Source: Malania oleifera
Taxonomy: Eukaryota; Streptophyta; Magnoliopsida; Santalales; Ximeniaceae
Length of the DNA: 64,000 bases
Assembly (NCBI RefSeq): GCF_029873635.1
Contig: NC_080423.1
Location: 107,803,988-107,867,987, forward strand
Direction of reading: 5' to 3'
Shown here piece after piece: positions 45,871-57,274 of this stretch (its first letter is position 1; every line of letters starts with the position of its first letter). The position numbers and the translations under genes are program-made. The notes below the pieces were generated by a model. That model worked only from the letters and a program-made list of their open reading frames with translations, was not told the DNA's origin and searched no databases.

Positions 45871-47769
45871 TACGTATATATGCGAAATGATATGATTGAT
45901 GTGAAAATTAATGATATGAAATATCCATGTATCATAGTTTCAACATATGTTATATGGTATCAGAACCTGGTTGGCTTGGTCTAGGCTAGTACTTGCACGG
46001 TACCGTTGCTATGTGTCCATGGTCCTCATGATCATGATATTTGTGTTAACGCCACTGTACGGAGTGGTGTGAGATTGGATGGTCGATGTGATTTTTTAAA
46101 AGTGTGTGATCGCCCCTGGTGTACGGATTAGGTCAGGCAGACCCATCAGACTTATAGACTGTACTTTTGGCTTGGCAGTGGTCGGCCAACCATTGTCAAG
46201 TCCTGCCACACAACCCAGTCATGTGGGGGTAATACATGACAATAGCCAGCTAACCTACTAGGAATGTTTTTATGTTATTATTATTATATGAGATGAAATA
46301 TGTTTATGAAAATCCAGTACATTCTGCCATGTTTTGATGATATATATGCTTTCTCAGATTTGAAAAAACGGTTACCGAATATGTTATGTATGCTATATGT
46401 AGAACACCGAATACTCATGTTGTCACACACTGGTATTAGTTTATTTTCCTTATTGAGAGGTGTCTCACCCCAAAATTTTATAAACTTTTCAGGAGCCCCT
46501 GATAGGAGAGCGGGAAAAGCCCCGCTGATCTAGAGTTGTTGTCTGCTTTTTTGAAAGGTAAGTTTTAGTAGGGACAGTTGGATTTTATGAGAAATGCCCC
46601 TAGATTTTGCTTCTTTTAGGATGTATATACTGAAATACAATGGATGTAGTGACTCTGGTATTTATAGTAATGTGATGGATGTTTCTGTATTTATAATATT
46701 GTGATTGTATGTTTCCTGTTGCTTAGGCTTCTATTATGTGTTCTGATGTATCCCTTGTACCACGGGTCCAGGTGGATTATGATCTACTGAGATACGTGAT
46801 ATTAATCTTATTATATTTTTAAAAAAAATGCGTAAATTGAGTAGGTCGTCACATTAAATCTGGTCGATCGTCCGAGGCTTTATAAAACAGGTCAAAGCAT
46901 GGTCAGTCGGCTGGGCATTTTAAGCTTGCAAGAGGTCGGTCGACCGAGGTCAGTTAAGATCAAAGTTCTGGCCCCGTTCTGACCTCAAAACCTTCAAACC
47001 CTATATGTATGAGTATGAAGATTTAAGTGAAGGGTTTTTCATCAAAGGTATGGTTCCCTAAGGTCAGTTATGGTCATTTGAGCTTAGCATCATATCATGT
47101 GGAGCATGTATTATTACAGACCAAATATAAATTAAATGCAATTACAAATAAATATATCATATCTTCTTCTTCTTCTTCTTCTGCTCTTCATTTCTTTATG
47201 GAATATGCCAGATGATGTATTCTTTAAGTTCCTTCTGGCTTCCATTTTTCCTTTACCACATGTGCATGTTAAGATATAGACATGTTCAAACACTAAATGC
47301 ACTCATGAGATATGAGTGGTTTGTCATAATCAAAATGGGATCAGACTCAAAAAGTCAACAGCTTTAAATATGCACATCATAAAATAGTTCATTTAAGATA
47401 AAACTATAAGAAAAATTAACTTATCATATCATCATATACATTTTACCCCACATACATACATACATTTCTCCCCTATATGCATAACACCAAAGATATAACA
47501 CCACAAAACTTTTCACTTGGACAAGTTTTAATCTTCATTAAACTTAATATATTTCATATACTTTTGTCCAAGAATGTTTTAAGTTATTAAAATGCTTTTT
47601 GACAAGGAAAAACAGAGCAATCGTCAACTAACATAGTGCAACCTTGAGTCCTGAACACCCTTCAATATTTAGGGCATAACTTTTTCTAGAAAAGTCCAAA
47701 AAGGACGATATTTCTATCCTTGGAAAGTTATAAAAAAATCCCACAACGTTCATGTTGATGAATTTTTCT

Positions 47770-47960
47770 AATTCAAGGCACTCGTCGATGAGGGGGGGAC
47801 ACTAGTCAACGAGTCACTAGTTGACACTAGTCGACGAGTCACTAATTGACACTAGTCGACGAGTGCAGGGCACTAGTCGACAAGTCATAGGCAAAATGTT
47901 AATGATTGCTAGCAGAGTGTGACTAGTCGACGTGAATAGGGGACTCGTCAGCGAGTGGTC
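47770..47960. repeat. ACTAGTCGACGAGT palindrome cluster upstream of TATA box
   Basis: Five to six copies of CACTAGTCGACGAGTCACTA-like words about 30-40 bp apart, 90-280 bp before TATAAATA. The GTCGAC core is shared with the 44587-44925 array of a different LTR. Confidence 0.7.
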
Positions 47961-48051
47961 TCGTACCCAGCGCCACAACGGCTAGTTCTCAAAGAAAATC
48001 ACGTAGGATTCACTCCCAACGACTAGTTAACCTTCATATTGGCTCTTTGAC

Positions 48052-48059
48052 TATAAATA
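48052..48059 (+). promoter_or_regulatory. TATA box of LTR-like right half
   Basis: TATAAATA, followed after about 30 bp by the presumed transcript leader. Confidence 0.6.
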
Positions 48060-49198
48060 CAAGTTATTAGGCTTGTTTAGACATGGTTTTAAGGATTGTT
48101 GATCATATTTGTGAAAAATATCATTTTATCCAACATCTAAGCACTATGCACTTTGCATTTTAGTCATTCATCACAAGTGCTTAATCCTTTCTTGCTCATT
48201 GATCTTATTTGAATCATTCCTTGAGAAGGTAGTGTAAGGTTTGTTTTGTATTTGTAATAAGCTCAATAAGGAGCATTCTCTTTGTAAATCATCTTCTTGG
48301 TGTAAAGGTTCTTTGTGAATCATTGTTAGTGAAGGTTCTTTATGAACCGAGTGCTCTTTGTGAGCGTGTAGGGATTTGTTCATGAGAGTAGGGTTTGGTA
48401 CCCTAGTTGTAAGGCTTGCTCTGCCGGTGAAGGAGTATTTTAGTGGATTGTGGAATCTTTGGTTTGGTGCTAAGGCGTGGACGTAAGCTTGGTGCTGAAC
48501 CACGTTAATTCTATGGTGTTAAGCTTTCTCTCCCCACACTCTTTATTATTTGTCTTGTGTATGATTTACATTTTATATACTGTGATATAATTACCTGAAT
48601 CTTGCCAAGTGTTTTGTTTTGTAGAGAAAATTTTAATTATGCGAAAAGAGTCCATTCACCCCCCCTCTAACTCTATACTCCTGGGCTAGGACAATTAACA
48701 GCCTTTTTGAAAATTGAGAAAGCACTACAAAAATACATATTTTGGAATTTTTGAAAATATTTTTGAGAAAAGAAGACTCTGACACTAAATGAATTAACTA
48801 TGGTTTGTTTGGTCTAATTCTGTTGGTCGGGGTCTTAACCCTTCTCAAGTCATACGATTCTCGAAAATTTAAATTCTTGTAATGCCTAGGGATAAAGGTA
48901 GTGTAGACACCATATTTTTGCCATAACCAAATATAACAAGGGGTCCCCTCCTATTATTTTCATTATTATTATTATTACTTTACTATTATTATTTTTGATA
49001 TATTATTATTATTATTATTATTTTCCTATATTATGATTAGTACTATCATTATTACTATTTATTATTACTATTATTATTATTATTATTATTATTTATTTTT
49101 ATTATTATTATTATTTTGTTATCATTATTATTTTTAGTATCTTTATTATCATTATTATTATTATTATTATTATTGTTTACTATTATTATTGTAAGTAA

Positions 49199-49255
<57 letters not shown>

Positions 49256-49335
49256 CTTACTATTATTATAATTATTATTATTATAAAAAGAAAAAAAATA
49301 AAAAACGGAAAGATTTTTAGGGTTTTGGGGGGAGA

Positions 49336-49353
49336 GAGCCTATTTATAGGCTC
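49336..49353. promoter_or_regulatory. TATA box inside an 18 bp palindrome
   Basis: GAGCCTATTTATAGGCTC: arms GAGCCTAT and ATAGGCTC are perfect complements around TT. It is conserved unchanged in the 3' LTR (59462-59479). The solo LTR at 6561 has the same design with different arms. Confidence 0.65.
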
Positions 49354-49374
49354 ATTCTCAAAAGCCAAGAGGAG

Positions 49375-50064
49375 GTGCAGCGCACAGCGAACAGAGGCGC
49401 ACAGCACAGGGCCAATTTTTCTGCTCCGGCTTCTTTTTCTTCTTCTTCTTCTTTAGCCTTCTGCAAAACCAGCAACAGCCACCAAACCTACTATCATTCT
49501 CTCTGCCTCCCACTCCCTACGCCTTCCTCTTCCCTCGGCACTACCATAGCCACCCGCAACCCGCCATCGCCCTCCATCCACTGCAGCGAACCCCACAACT
49601 GCGACCTCCACCGACCAGAACTCCACGGCGAACCACAGCAGCAGCCACAGCCACGAACCCCAACCCCCTGCCGAGACCATTCTTGGCTCTCTGCCGCTGC
49701 AACTCCAGCGAACCACCCACGTAACATCATCAACCTCCCAGCGTCCATACTCGATGAACTAGCAGATCCGGCCGTTCACCAGACAGTCCAGGCATCGCCG
49801 TCGCCATCGCCCCATCTCCTCTATCATCATACCAGCCCCGCCATCGCCGTTGAGCACTCATGGCTCTGTATCTCCAACAGCAGCAGTAAGACCATCCTCG
49901 GCTCTCTGCCACTGCAACTCCGGCGAACCACCCATGTATCAACGCCAACCTCACGGCCAGCCTTTCCACCCTCATCTCGGGCTACTGTGCTCGACGCTCC
50001 TCCAACTCCGGCAGCAACCTCTAAGGTGAACTTCCTGACTCTACACACACATACACACGCTTAA
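49375..50064 (+). other. GC-rich LTR leader with 229-codon frame, probably non-coding
   Basis: A long Ser/Pro/His-rich frame is open here and in the 3' LTR copy (59451-60191, 246 codons), but opposite-strand frames are open as well. The leader contains a direct repeat ('gaccattctt..gctctctgcc' at 49675 and 'gaccatcctcggctctctgcc' at 49890) offset by 215 bp, which puts the two copies in different reading frames and gives unrelated peptides. That argues against selection for protein. No domain was recognised. Confidence 0.5.
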
Positions 50065-51210
50065 ACACACTCACACACCCACACACACACACATGAACAC
50101 ACACACTGAAACACCAGCAAATATATGTAAAAATGTTTTTTTTTTATTTGTTTAGTTATCCACATATTTATTTAATTTTATTATCATCTTGTTTCATTTT
50201 TTTTATTATTGTAAATATTAACCGGTTTGCTCTCATTATTGCAGGATGTTTTTTATTTTTTTTGCGGAGGATTTTTGAGGACATAATATTCATGCATGTT
50301 TAAATTCTCTTTGTTTTTTTTTTATGCATATTAAATAATAAATATTTTTATTTTCATGTTATAATATTTGTTCATGTGGTTAATATTTGTGTTCATATTT
50401 TTTTTTTTATTGTAAAGTTTTTATTATAGAAATTTGTTTAAAATTTAGATTTTTACTACATATATAATATTGTTGTAGATTGTTTATTGATATTTTTGTC
50501 ATATTATTATATTGGCGTTAACATTTTAATAATGTAGAATACTTATTATTTTGGTAATATTGTATTACATACTTAATAACTTAGTGTTTTATTCATATAT
50601 TATATTTAGCAAATTAACATTTTTAGCTACGTGTGTATTATATATATATAGCATTTTAGCAAAAATTATATGTTTAGTATTCTCGTACTTTTTATAGTGC
50701 TGTAACACATATTTATTGACTTAGTGTTTAGTTGATATTATATATTTAGTATATATTAGTATTTTAGTCACATATTTTGTATTAACTATTCTTAGTACAT
50801 TAGTATATCTAGTGTTATTTATCTCTAAATGTTTAGTATTACATATGTTTAGTACTTAATATTGTGTAGTTTGTTTTAGTATATATAGAATCATGTATAT
50901 TATTATTGCTAATATTTTCCTAGTATTTTAAGTATGTATAACATTACTTATTAGGATATTAATATTTATCATTATAATTACTATTTTGGTTATACCGTAT
51001 GGGGTGTTATATTTAGTATGGTATATTTGTATTAACTTAATTATTATTTTGTTAAGTATTTTCTCGATTTTTTTATCCCTATGATTTTATTGCGGGGGTA
51101 TGAGCCTTCGAGCATCACGTACCTTAAGTTCTGAGGGAATATATATGTATATATTATATTTATTTATTTATTTATTTATTTTTCATGTGTATTTATAAAT
51201 TCATAAAAAT

Positions 51211-51594
51211 GAGTAATTTAAAGACTTATTAGATTAACTTAAGGATAATTTCAAATTAATTAGGTACCATTCATAAGAACGGGCACGTAGGGGGTGCTTG
51301 TACCTTTCCCTCGCGTCTCCGAACTCCCGAGCCTAACTCTGGTAACGTAGACCCTTTCTACCCCTAACGGGGTAGTAATCATGTGTTCTAACCACACTAA
51401 AAGGTTAGTGGCGACTCTGAAATTTCGTATTTTTCCTTGAAAATTAAAGATTAATTTTTATTTCGCCGCCGTGGCACACGCACTCCGGGACGTCGCGACA
51501 GTTTGGCGACTTCGCTGGGGACCTTAGAGAGTCGAGTTATTAATTAATTAGAAATTATCCCTAGTTCAAATTTAATAAATCTTTTAATTACTCC
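51211..51594. repeat. inverted repeat enclosing LTR end and primer-binding site
   Basis: Left arm 51211-51263 pairs with right arm about 51541-51594 over roughly 54 positions with few mismatches. The LTR end and primer site lie in the loop. Same architecture as 23868-24250. Confidence 0.7.
51504..51521 (+). promoter_or_regulatory. primer-binding site, tRNA-Arg type
   Basis: TGGCGACTTCGCTGGGGA, 3 bases after the LTR end. It starts with TGG, the complement of the tRNA CCA end, and differs by one base from the plant tRNA-Arg complement I remember. Confidence 0.75.
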
Positions 51595-54500
51595 TTATTT
51601 TGTGAATATTGTAATTCGTAAATAACCTTGATTAATTGTAAATATTTTACTTCCATAATTTACAAACAACCTAAATTAATTAAAAATATTTTCTTTCCTA
51701 ATTTTTTTTTATTAATTGTAGATACTTTTTTTCCAAATATGCAGAATAATCATATTAATTGTAGATATTTTGAATAAGCATATTAATCATAGATATTTTG
51801 AATGCTAATCATAAATATTTTGTTTCCATATTTTTTTTAAGTAAGCATATTAATTAAAAATATTTTGTTTCCAAATTTTTTGAATGAACATATTAATTGC
51901 ATATATTGTGTTTCCCTATCTTTTGAATAAATATATTAATTATAGATATCTTGTTTCCATATTTTTAATAGCATGTGAATAAATGTGAGGATAGTAGGAT
52001 TAGGTTAAAATTAAATTCACACACTCTCACGCTCTATACCCGGGCTTTACCTGCTAAGATTAGAAAGGAGTGTAATACCGTTAGTCCCCACGTGACAGGG
52101 CTTGTGGGGACCCGCGAACCACTCTACTCAGTTTAAACTTTGTCCAAACCCCTTTTGGGTGAGGATGGAGGTTAGATTGGGAACCTTTTTATCAATAGGG
52201 ATTAGAGCCTACCCACACGTACTTGTCTATAGTCTTCCCTAATTAGGATAGAGTCATAAAGAACCCTGTATATACATACCTACCTTGGGTTGGGACAGGA
52301 GCCACATCATTCTCCATGTATAGTATGTTATATATATGTTGTGAGATACTTTGTATTATATCATGCATTTGGCATCCATTTTAAACATACATACTACTTA
52401 GCCAGTATTCTGGAAAAGCCCAATAATGAGACCATGACCCATCGTTTCAAAAAAAAAAAAAAATAAAGCACTTGGGCCAAGTATTTTAAAATATGGGTCA
52501 GCCCAACCCTTTTCAAATAACTCGAGCCTAATTTTTTAAAGAAATAACAAGCATAAGCTCGACCTTTTCCTAAGTAAAAACTCGGCCCAGACCTGATTTT
52601 CAAAAAGGGTCAAATCCAGATTTCAAAAAATGGGCTTCGGCCCTATTACCTAAAAAAATTCGGGCCAACATTTTCTAAGCAATCCAAGCCCAAGTCCTTT
52701 TAAAACTAGGGTCTGATCCCATCATAAAATAACTTGAAACCCATATTTTAAAATATTCAAGACCCAAGTGCACACCAAAGCAGTCCACAAGTCCGCATTG
52801 AACAAATCCAACGGGTTGACTACCTTGGGTCAACCCCAACCTCAGATCATAATCTAACCCTTCATAGAATCTGAGGTACATTGACCATCAACAAGGAAAG
52901 GAATGGTTGAGGGAAGATTTGACCTAAAATTGTGGCAAATCAATAGTCATGTTAATCTTGAAATCTTTCACTAGTGAGATTTTTCCTGAATTTTGGCAAA
53001 GTAATTATTTAGGTTACATTGCATTCATGCATAATTTCACACATAGCCATACACAATAGGTTGCATACATGTTTACATCCCTATTTGTATGTATTTGTGT
53101 ACTAGGTACACCCATGCATAAACACCCATTGCATAACATAATCATTCCATGTTCAATTTCTTAACCATGCTTGCATAGTCATCTCCAATGGGTCAATAAT
53201 CATATTCCAATTGTCTGCAAAATCATGGGCCAAGGTGGCAAAGTTAGAGATCCGGGATTCCAGTATTGAGTGGAGCAAGATGATCTCTCTATAGAGAAAG
53301 GTTAGGATCATGGGAACTCGTTGCGTGATCATAGTAGGAATGTAATAAATGTCATCAGGTTGGAAGATTGATTGGTTTTCAACTTCAAAAGTGAGCTCAC
53401 ATGATACAAAATGATGTGCTTGATCACCTAAGGGTGATGACAAGAGTAATGCATCCATGCTGTTCAGTTAAATCATTTTGAAATTGAATGAAATAAGAAT
53501 GTATTTCAGTCTCATCTCATTTCATCCTCCTTGAACCACTACCTTGTGCCAAATTTTGTTCATTTTTGCTTGTATTTTGTGTAAGTGACATAGGAAATAA
53601 TTTTATCAGTACAAAGGACTTGGAGCCATAAGTTGATTTCAGGGGTCTATTCAATGGGGCAAAACAAAAAAAATGTAGATGAAGGAAAAGCCTCCAAGAT
53701 AAAGTAAAGAACACCACTTCAAGATGTTGTCAAGAAGCTTGGTGGGATGTGGGTTTCAAAATGATGAAGAGTCGTAGAAGAAATATACAGAAAGGACTTA
53801 TCAAGCTTGGTCCTACATTTGTTTGATGGAATTGATAAAAAAACCTCTTATCTCTGTTATCTAAGTTATGATTGGTGTCTTAAAGGTATAATGATTATAT
53901 TCTGATCAAATGAGGGGTGGCTATCTTTGATCGACTAGTTTTCCCATAAAGAACCAAACAATGATTTACCATTTGTTAATCAAGTTGAGCCTAAATGTTA
54001 TACCAGCTTTTTCTTATAAGTCGGTTCACTAAAATTCAGCCTGGGTTTGGGTCTTCTAGTGTTTGACAAGACATTTGAGGCAATGGTCATTACCAAAATG
54101 ATGGCAGACCATTTTTTTTCTGCTACCCAAAAGAAAGTCAAAGAAGGAATCCCTTGCAAGCCTTTTTGAGCCTGAATAATTCATTTCTTGATTAACTTGT
54201 CAAAGGATCACACCCCACACTGGGGCAGTTTTAAAAAGATCAGTCTCAAGTAGAATTCAAATGAAAATGAAGTTAAGATTCCTTCATAAAAGGAAAAGAA
54301 AAAGTTGCGGTAAAAGAAGAAGAGGAAGATGAAAAAAATGAAAAAAAAAAAAAAGAAAGAAGAAGAAAAGGAAGAAGAAAGAAAAATATGGGACATACTA
54401 CATATGTGATCTTTGACCAAATTACCCTTCATGAAATCGATAAATTTTGAGCCTTATTTAAATCTTTCTTTCTTCAACCCATACCTTTAGCCTACGTAAC

Positions 54501-56740
54501 GGTCCAAATGAAAGAGCTGACCAAATTGGTATATGTTATTGTCTCAAATGATTTGTTAGACTCAATATTGAATCTGAACTATGTAATGACCTGATCCTAA
54601 AAAGGTACGTAGGCAGCTTGTTCAAATAACAAGTTCGGTCAAAACTCTGCGAATATGGCACCACAAATTGGAGCTAAACTTTTTATTATGGAATAGGAAT
54701 TTTGAGCCTTAGTTTCCTTATGCTTGGTGAAACCTAAATCTTAAGCCTACGTTTCGTCCCATGTCTTAAAGTCCACCTTGAGATCGGAATATTGATCAGA
54801 CTACCTAATGAGATACTAGTTATAATTCAAGATAGGGAGTTTGAGACAAGCTTGAAATAAGCAAGAAAGAACCTCTAAGTGGTGATACAGTGGAGAAGTT
54901 ATGGTTATGAGGCTAAAAAAAGAAAGAAAAAAAAAAGGTTTTGCCCATTGATATGATTCTCTAAGCTAGCAAAGTTACATTATGTCAAAGTACTGGTAAA
55001 ATTTGTCTCCTATTTAACAAGCACAGAAAATCAAGCAAAGTCAAGCAAGTTTGTGCATTCCATCCATATTTCCATTGAGATTGAGTTATCTGATTGCATG
55101 CTTATTCATTTAAATTTCAAAGAGATTTTAAAACATTAAGGATGCAATCCAAAGAACGTCCTGGTGGAGAAAATGTAAGATAGACAGCATCAGCTACAAA
55201 TGCATCTACTAGGGTGGGTGTCATGCCGAGCTTCAGAAGAACACATTCAGGGACATCTATGTCAGTTGGGAATTCAAAAATATGGCCAAGATCAGAATTG
55301 GGTTTATTACAAGCTCATTAGTAAATTGGCACGTCATCATGTATTATATAAAAAAACAAAAAACAAAAAAAAATCTCCTTGCCCTTCAAAGTTTTAAAGG
55401 AGGATGGATAGTCAAAGGGTTTCAGAATCACCAGCAGTTTATATAAAGAAGATCCCTATAGAGAAAGAGCAGTTTAACTGGGGCAGATGTCATGTCAAGT
55501 TTCAAAGATCCGCTTACTCAAAAAGAATTGAGTTTCAATGGGACCCCTTCAAGCACCTTCTTACCAGATTGGAATATGAAAACAGGGTCAAGATCAGCTA
55601 TAGATCCATTCAACTGGGGCATATTTTGCTGTCAAGTTTCATTTGAGCCAAGCCAATCACCTCCATGCCAGATTAGTCAAGAAAATTGAAGCCAAGATTA
55701 GTAACAAACGATGGTAACTGGGGCAGATTTTGGTTTGAGTTTTGTCTGGAATAATTCCGATGCCTTCATATTAGAGTGCACGATGATGACATAGCCAAGA
55801 TCAATGGACGAGGATCGAAACTGGGGCAGTTTTTAAGTTCCATTGGAGCAAATTCAGGAGCTTTTAGGACAGAATAAAAGTCCAAAATAGGGTCATGACC
55901 AGTGGCATGTAAACACTAGGGCAAATTTTAAGTGCCTTTTGGAATTTGAAACATGGCTAGAATTAGGGGCAACTTGGAATTTGAAAGCACACCCAAGATC
56001 AGAGATTGGGTTGCCGATTACAAACATGTTGGAAGGAGAAAATATTCATGCTTTACCATGCATTTCATGCATTACCATACATTTCATGCATTACAACACA
56101 TTCCATGCACTGCATAAGAAAGAAAATACAAAGGGCATCTCATTCAACATGCATACATCTTTGCATTCACGCATCATTATGCACATATAGCAACATATCA
56201 CTGCATTCTAGCATCTTAGGTAGCAACATGCATACATATAGCAATAGAGAACCATTCATTCATACTTGCCTAGTTGAATAAACTTCTGAATAATTCTTTT
56301 GCATCCTTGACTGAGCCATTCTTGTCTAGACATATTTTGAAGCTGGGGCAGCTGGCCCCCATGCACAGATTGACATACTTTGAAACTGTGGCAGTTGACC
56401 CCAGGAAGCAATTGATGCATTGGTTGTTGAGTCTTAAAAAGGGTAATCTAAAGATAGCCAAAGAAACTCAGAATTTTGTTCCTGATCGATAATCCCCGGT
56501 GGGATAATTCTGAACCCTACACTTAAGGACACTTTCTAGAAGAATCTCGTGGTCTCGCACCCAATTGATCACCCTCAGCAGAGTAACCATTTTCCAAAAT
56601 ACTGACCTTCCAAAAGATCTCGGGACCTGGCGCTTGATTAATCGTGCCTAGTGAAGCAATGTTTCGAGACTTAAAACCCATATGAGCTTATGATTCAAAG
56701 AGTCTCGAGATTTTACACCCGATTGATCATCCTCATACTC
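51522..56740 (+). mobile_element. leader and internal region of non-autonomous element
   Basis: Collinear with 24178-27530 and then, through 54950-56490, with the reverse complement of 30640-32140. It contains the GGTACGTAGGCA hairpin module (about 54604-54645) and many 'aactggggca' phrases. No gag, protease, RT, RNase H or integrase motif was found in 5.2 kb, so movement would need proteins from a related autonomous element. The sequence is conserved between copies despite coding for nothing recognisable. Confidence 0.75.
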
Positions 56741-57150
56741 CCGCACTCGGCTTCCTACACCCGATGCACATCATTCTCATATTTCGGGTTCCTATACTTG
56801 ATACACATCATCTTCATGATTTAGCGCTCGGGTTCCTACACCCGATGCATATCATCCTTATACTCCCGCACTAGGGTTCCTACACCCAATGCACATCATT
56901 CTCATACTTCGGGTTCCTACACCCGAGGCACATCATCCTCACACTTCAACACTCGGGTTCCTACACCCGATGCACACCATCCTTATACTTCAGCGCTTGG
57001 GTTCCTACACCTGATGCACATTATCTTCATATTTCGGCGCTCGGGTTCCTACACCCGATGCACATCATCCTCATACTGCCGCACTCAGGTTCCTACACCC
57101 GATGCACATCATCCTCATACTTCAGTACTCGGGTTTCTACACCCGGTGCG
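56741..57150 (+). repeat. 44/45 bp diverged hairpin-core repeat (~9 units)
   Basis: Units of the type GCGCTCGGGTTCCTACACCC then 'gatgcacatcatcctcatacttc'. Core TCGGGT-TCCTAC-ACCCGA is a perfect 6 bp stem. Spacer words differ from the 45 bp arrays elsewhere, so this may be an older or sister version. Confidence 0.75.
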
Positions 57151-57274
57151 AGTCACCCTCCTAAGTCATCGGGATCCTACACCTAGCACAAGTCCTTCTC
57201 AAAAGCCTTGCTAACTAGGATTCTACACCCGAGTCATCATTAACCATTGGTCCAGAATTCCCATTAAATAGTAA

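Larger units (their letters stand above)
44518..46853 (+). mobile_element. solo LTR, TSD TTAAA
   Basis: 2336 bp, from TGTGACAACCCG to GTCGTCACA, with short inverted termini TGTGAC/GTCACA. The pentanucleotide TTAAA flanks it at 44513-44517 and 46854-46858, and the interrupted GGTCGGCTGAG repeats continue on both sides. Inside, in order: a palindrome array (44587-44925), a TATAAATA box (44937-44944), a (CT)n tract (44976-45098), a 32-35 bp imperfect repeat (45610-45870) and a long AT-rich end. No frame of interest; short frames follow the repeats. Confidence 0.9.
42900..48700. mobile_element. insertion with inverted LTR-like ends, TSD GCCTT
   Basis: Starts TGTTAATCGTCC at 42900 and ends GGACAATTAACA at 48700. 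The pentanucleotide GCCTT flanks it on both sides (42895-42899 and 48701-48705). About 190 bp at the left end (42900-43085) is the reverse complement of the right end (48515-48700). The right end, read on plus, contains TTCACCCCCCCTCT shortly before the terminus, a pattern I associate with the U5 end of plant copia LTRs, and lies downstream of a TATAAATA box. The insertion therefore looks like one with a U5 end at both termini. Removing the nested solo LTR leaves about 3.46 kb. No coding sequence was found. Confidence 0.65.
46859..48700 (+). mobile_element. LTR-like right half of the GCCTT insertion
   Basis: Plus-oriented U3 to U5: GGTCGGCTGAG phrases, ACTAGTCGACGAGT palindromes (47770-47960), TATAAATA at 48052-48059, a leader, and a U5 end with TTCACCCCCCCTCT and terminal AATTAACA. 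A 110-residue minus frame (48171-48503) has no recognisable domain. Confidence 0.6.
48902..51500 (+). mobile_element. 5' LTR of non-autonomous Tat/Ogre-like element
   Basis: 2599 bp from TGTAGACACCA to GACGTCGCGACA. (ATT)n-rich U3, a palindromic TATA box (49336-49353), a Ser/Pro-rich-looking GC leader (49375-50064), an AT-rich part, and the conserved tail. The primer site follows at 51504. By eye, a 330 bp comparison with the 3' LTR (49460-49790 against 59590-59920) showed about 20 differences, so the two LTRs are roughly 6 % diverged there. Confidence 0.88.

Noticed and set aside
48720..48735. CACTACAAAAA word as a CACTA transposon end (also near 26693)
   Set aside because: Only a short A-rich match; no inverted partner or 3 bp duplication found.
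49375..50064. 229-codon Ser/Pro-rich frame in the LTR as an accessory gene
   Set aside because: Frame is open on the other strand too, no domain is seen, and an internal direct repeat falls in different reading frames.
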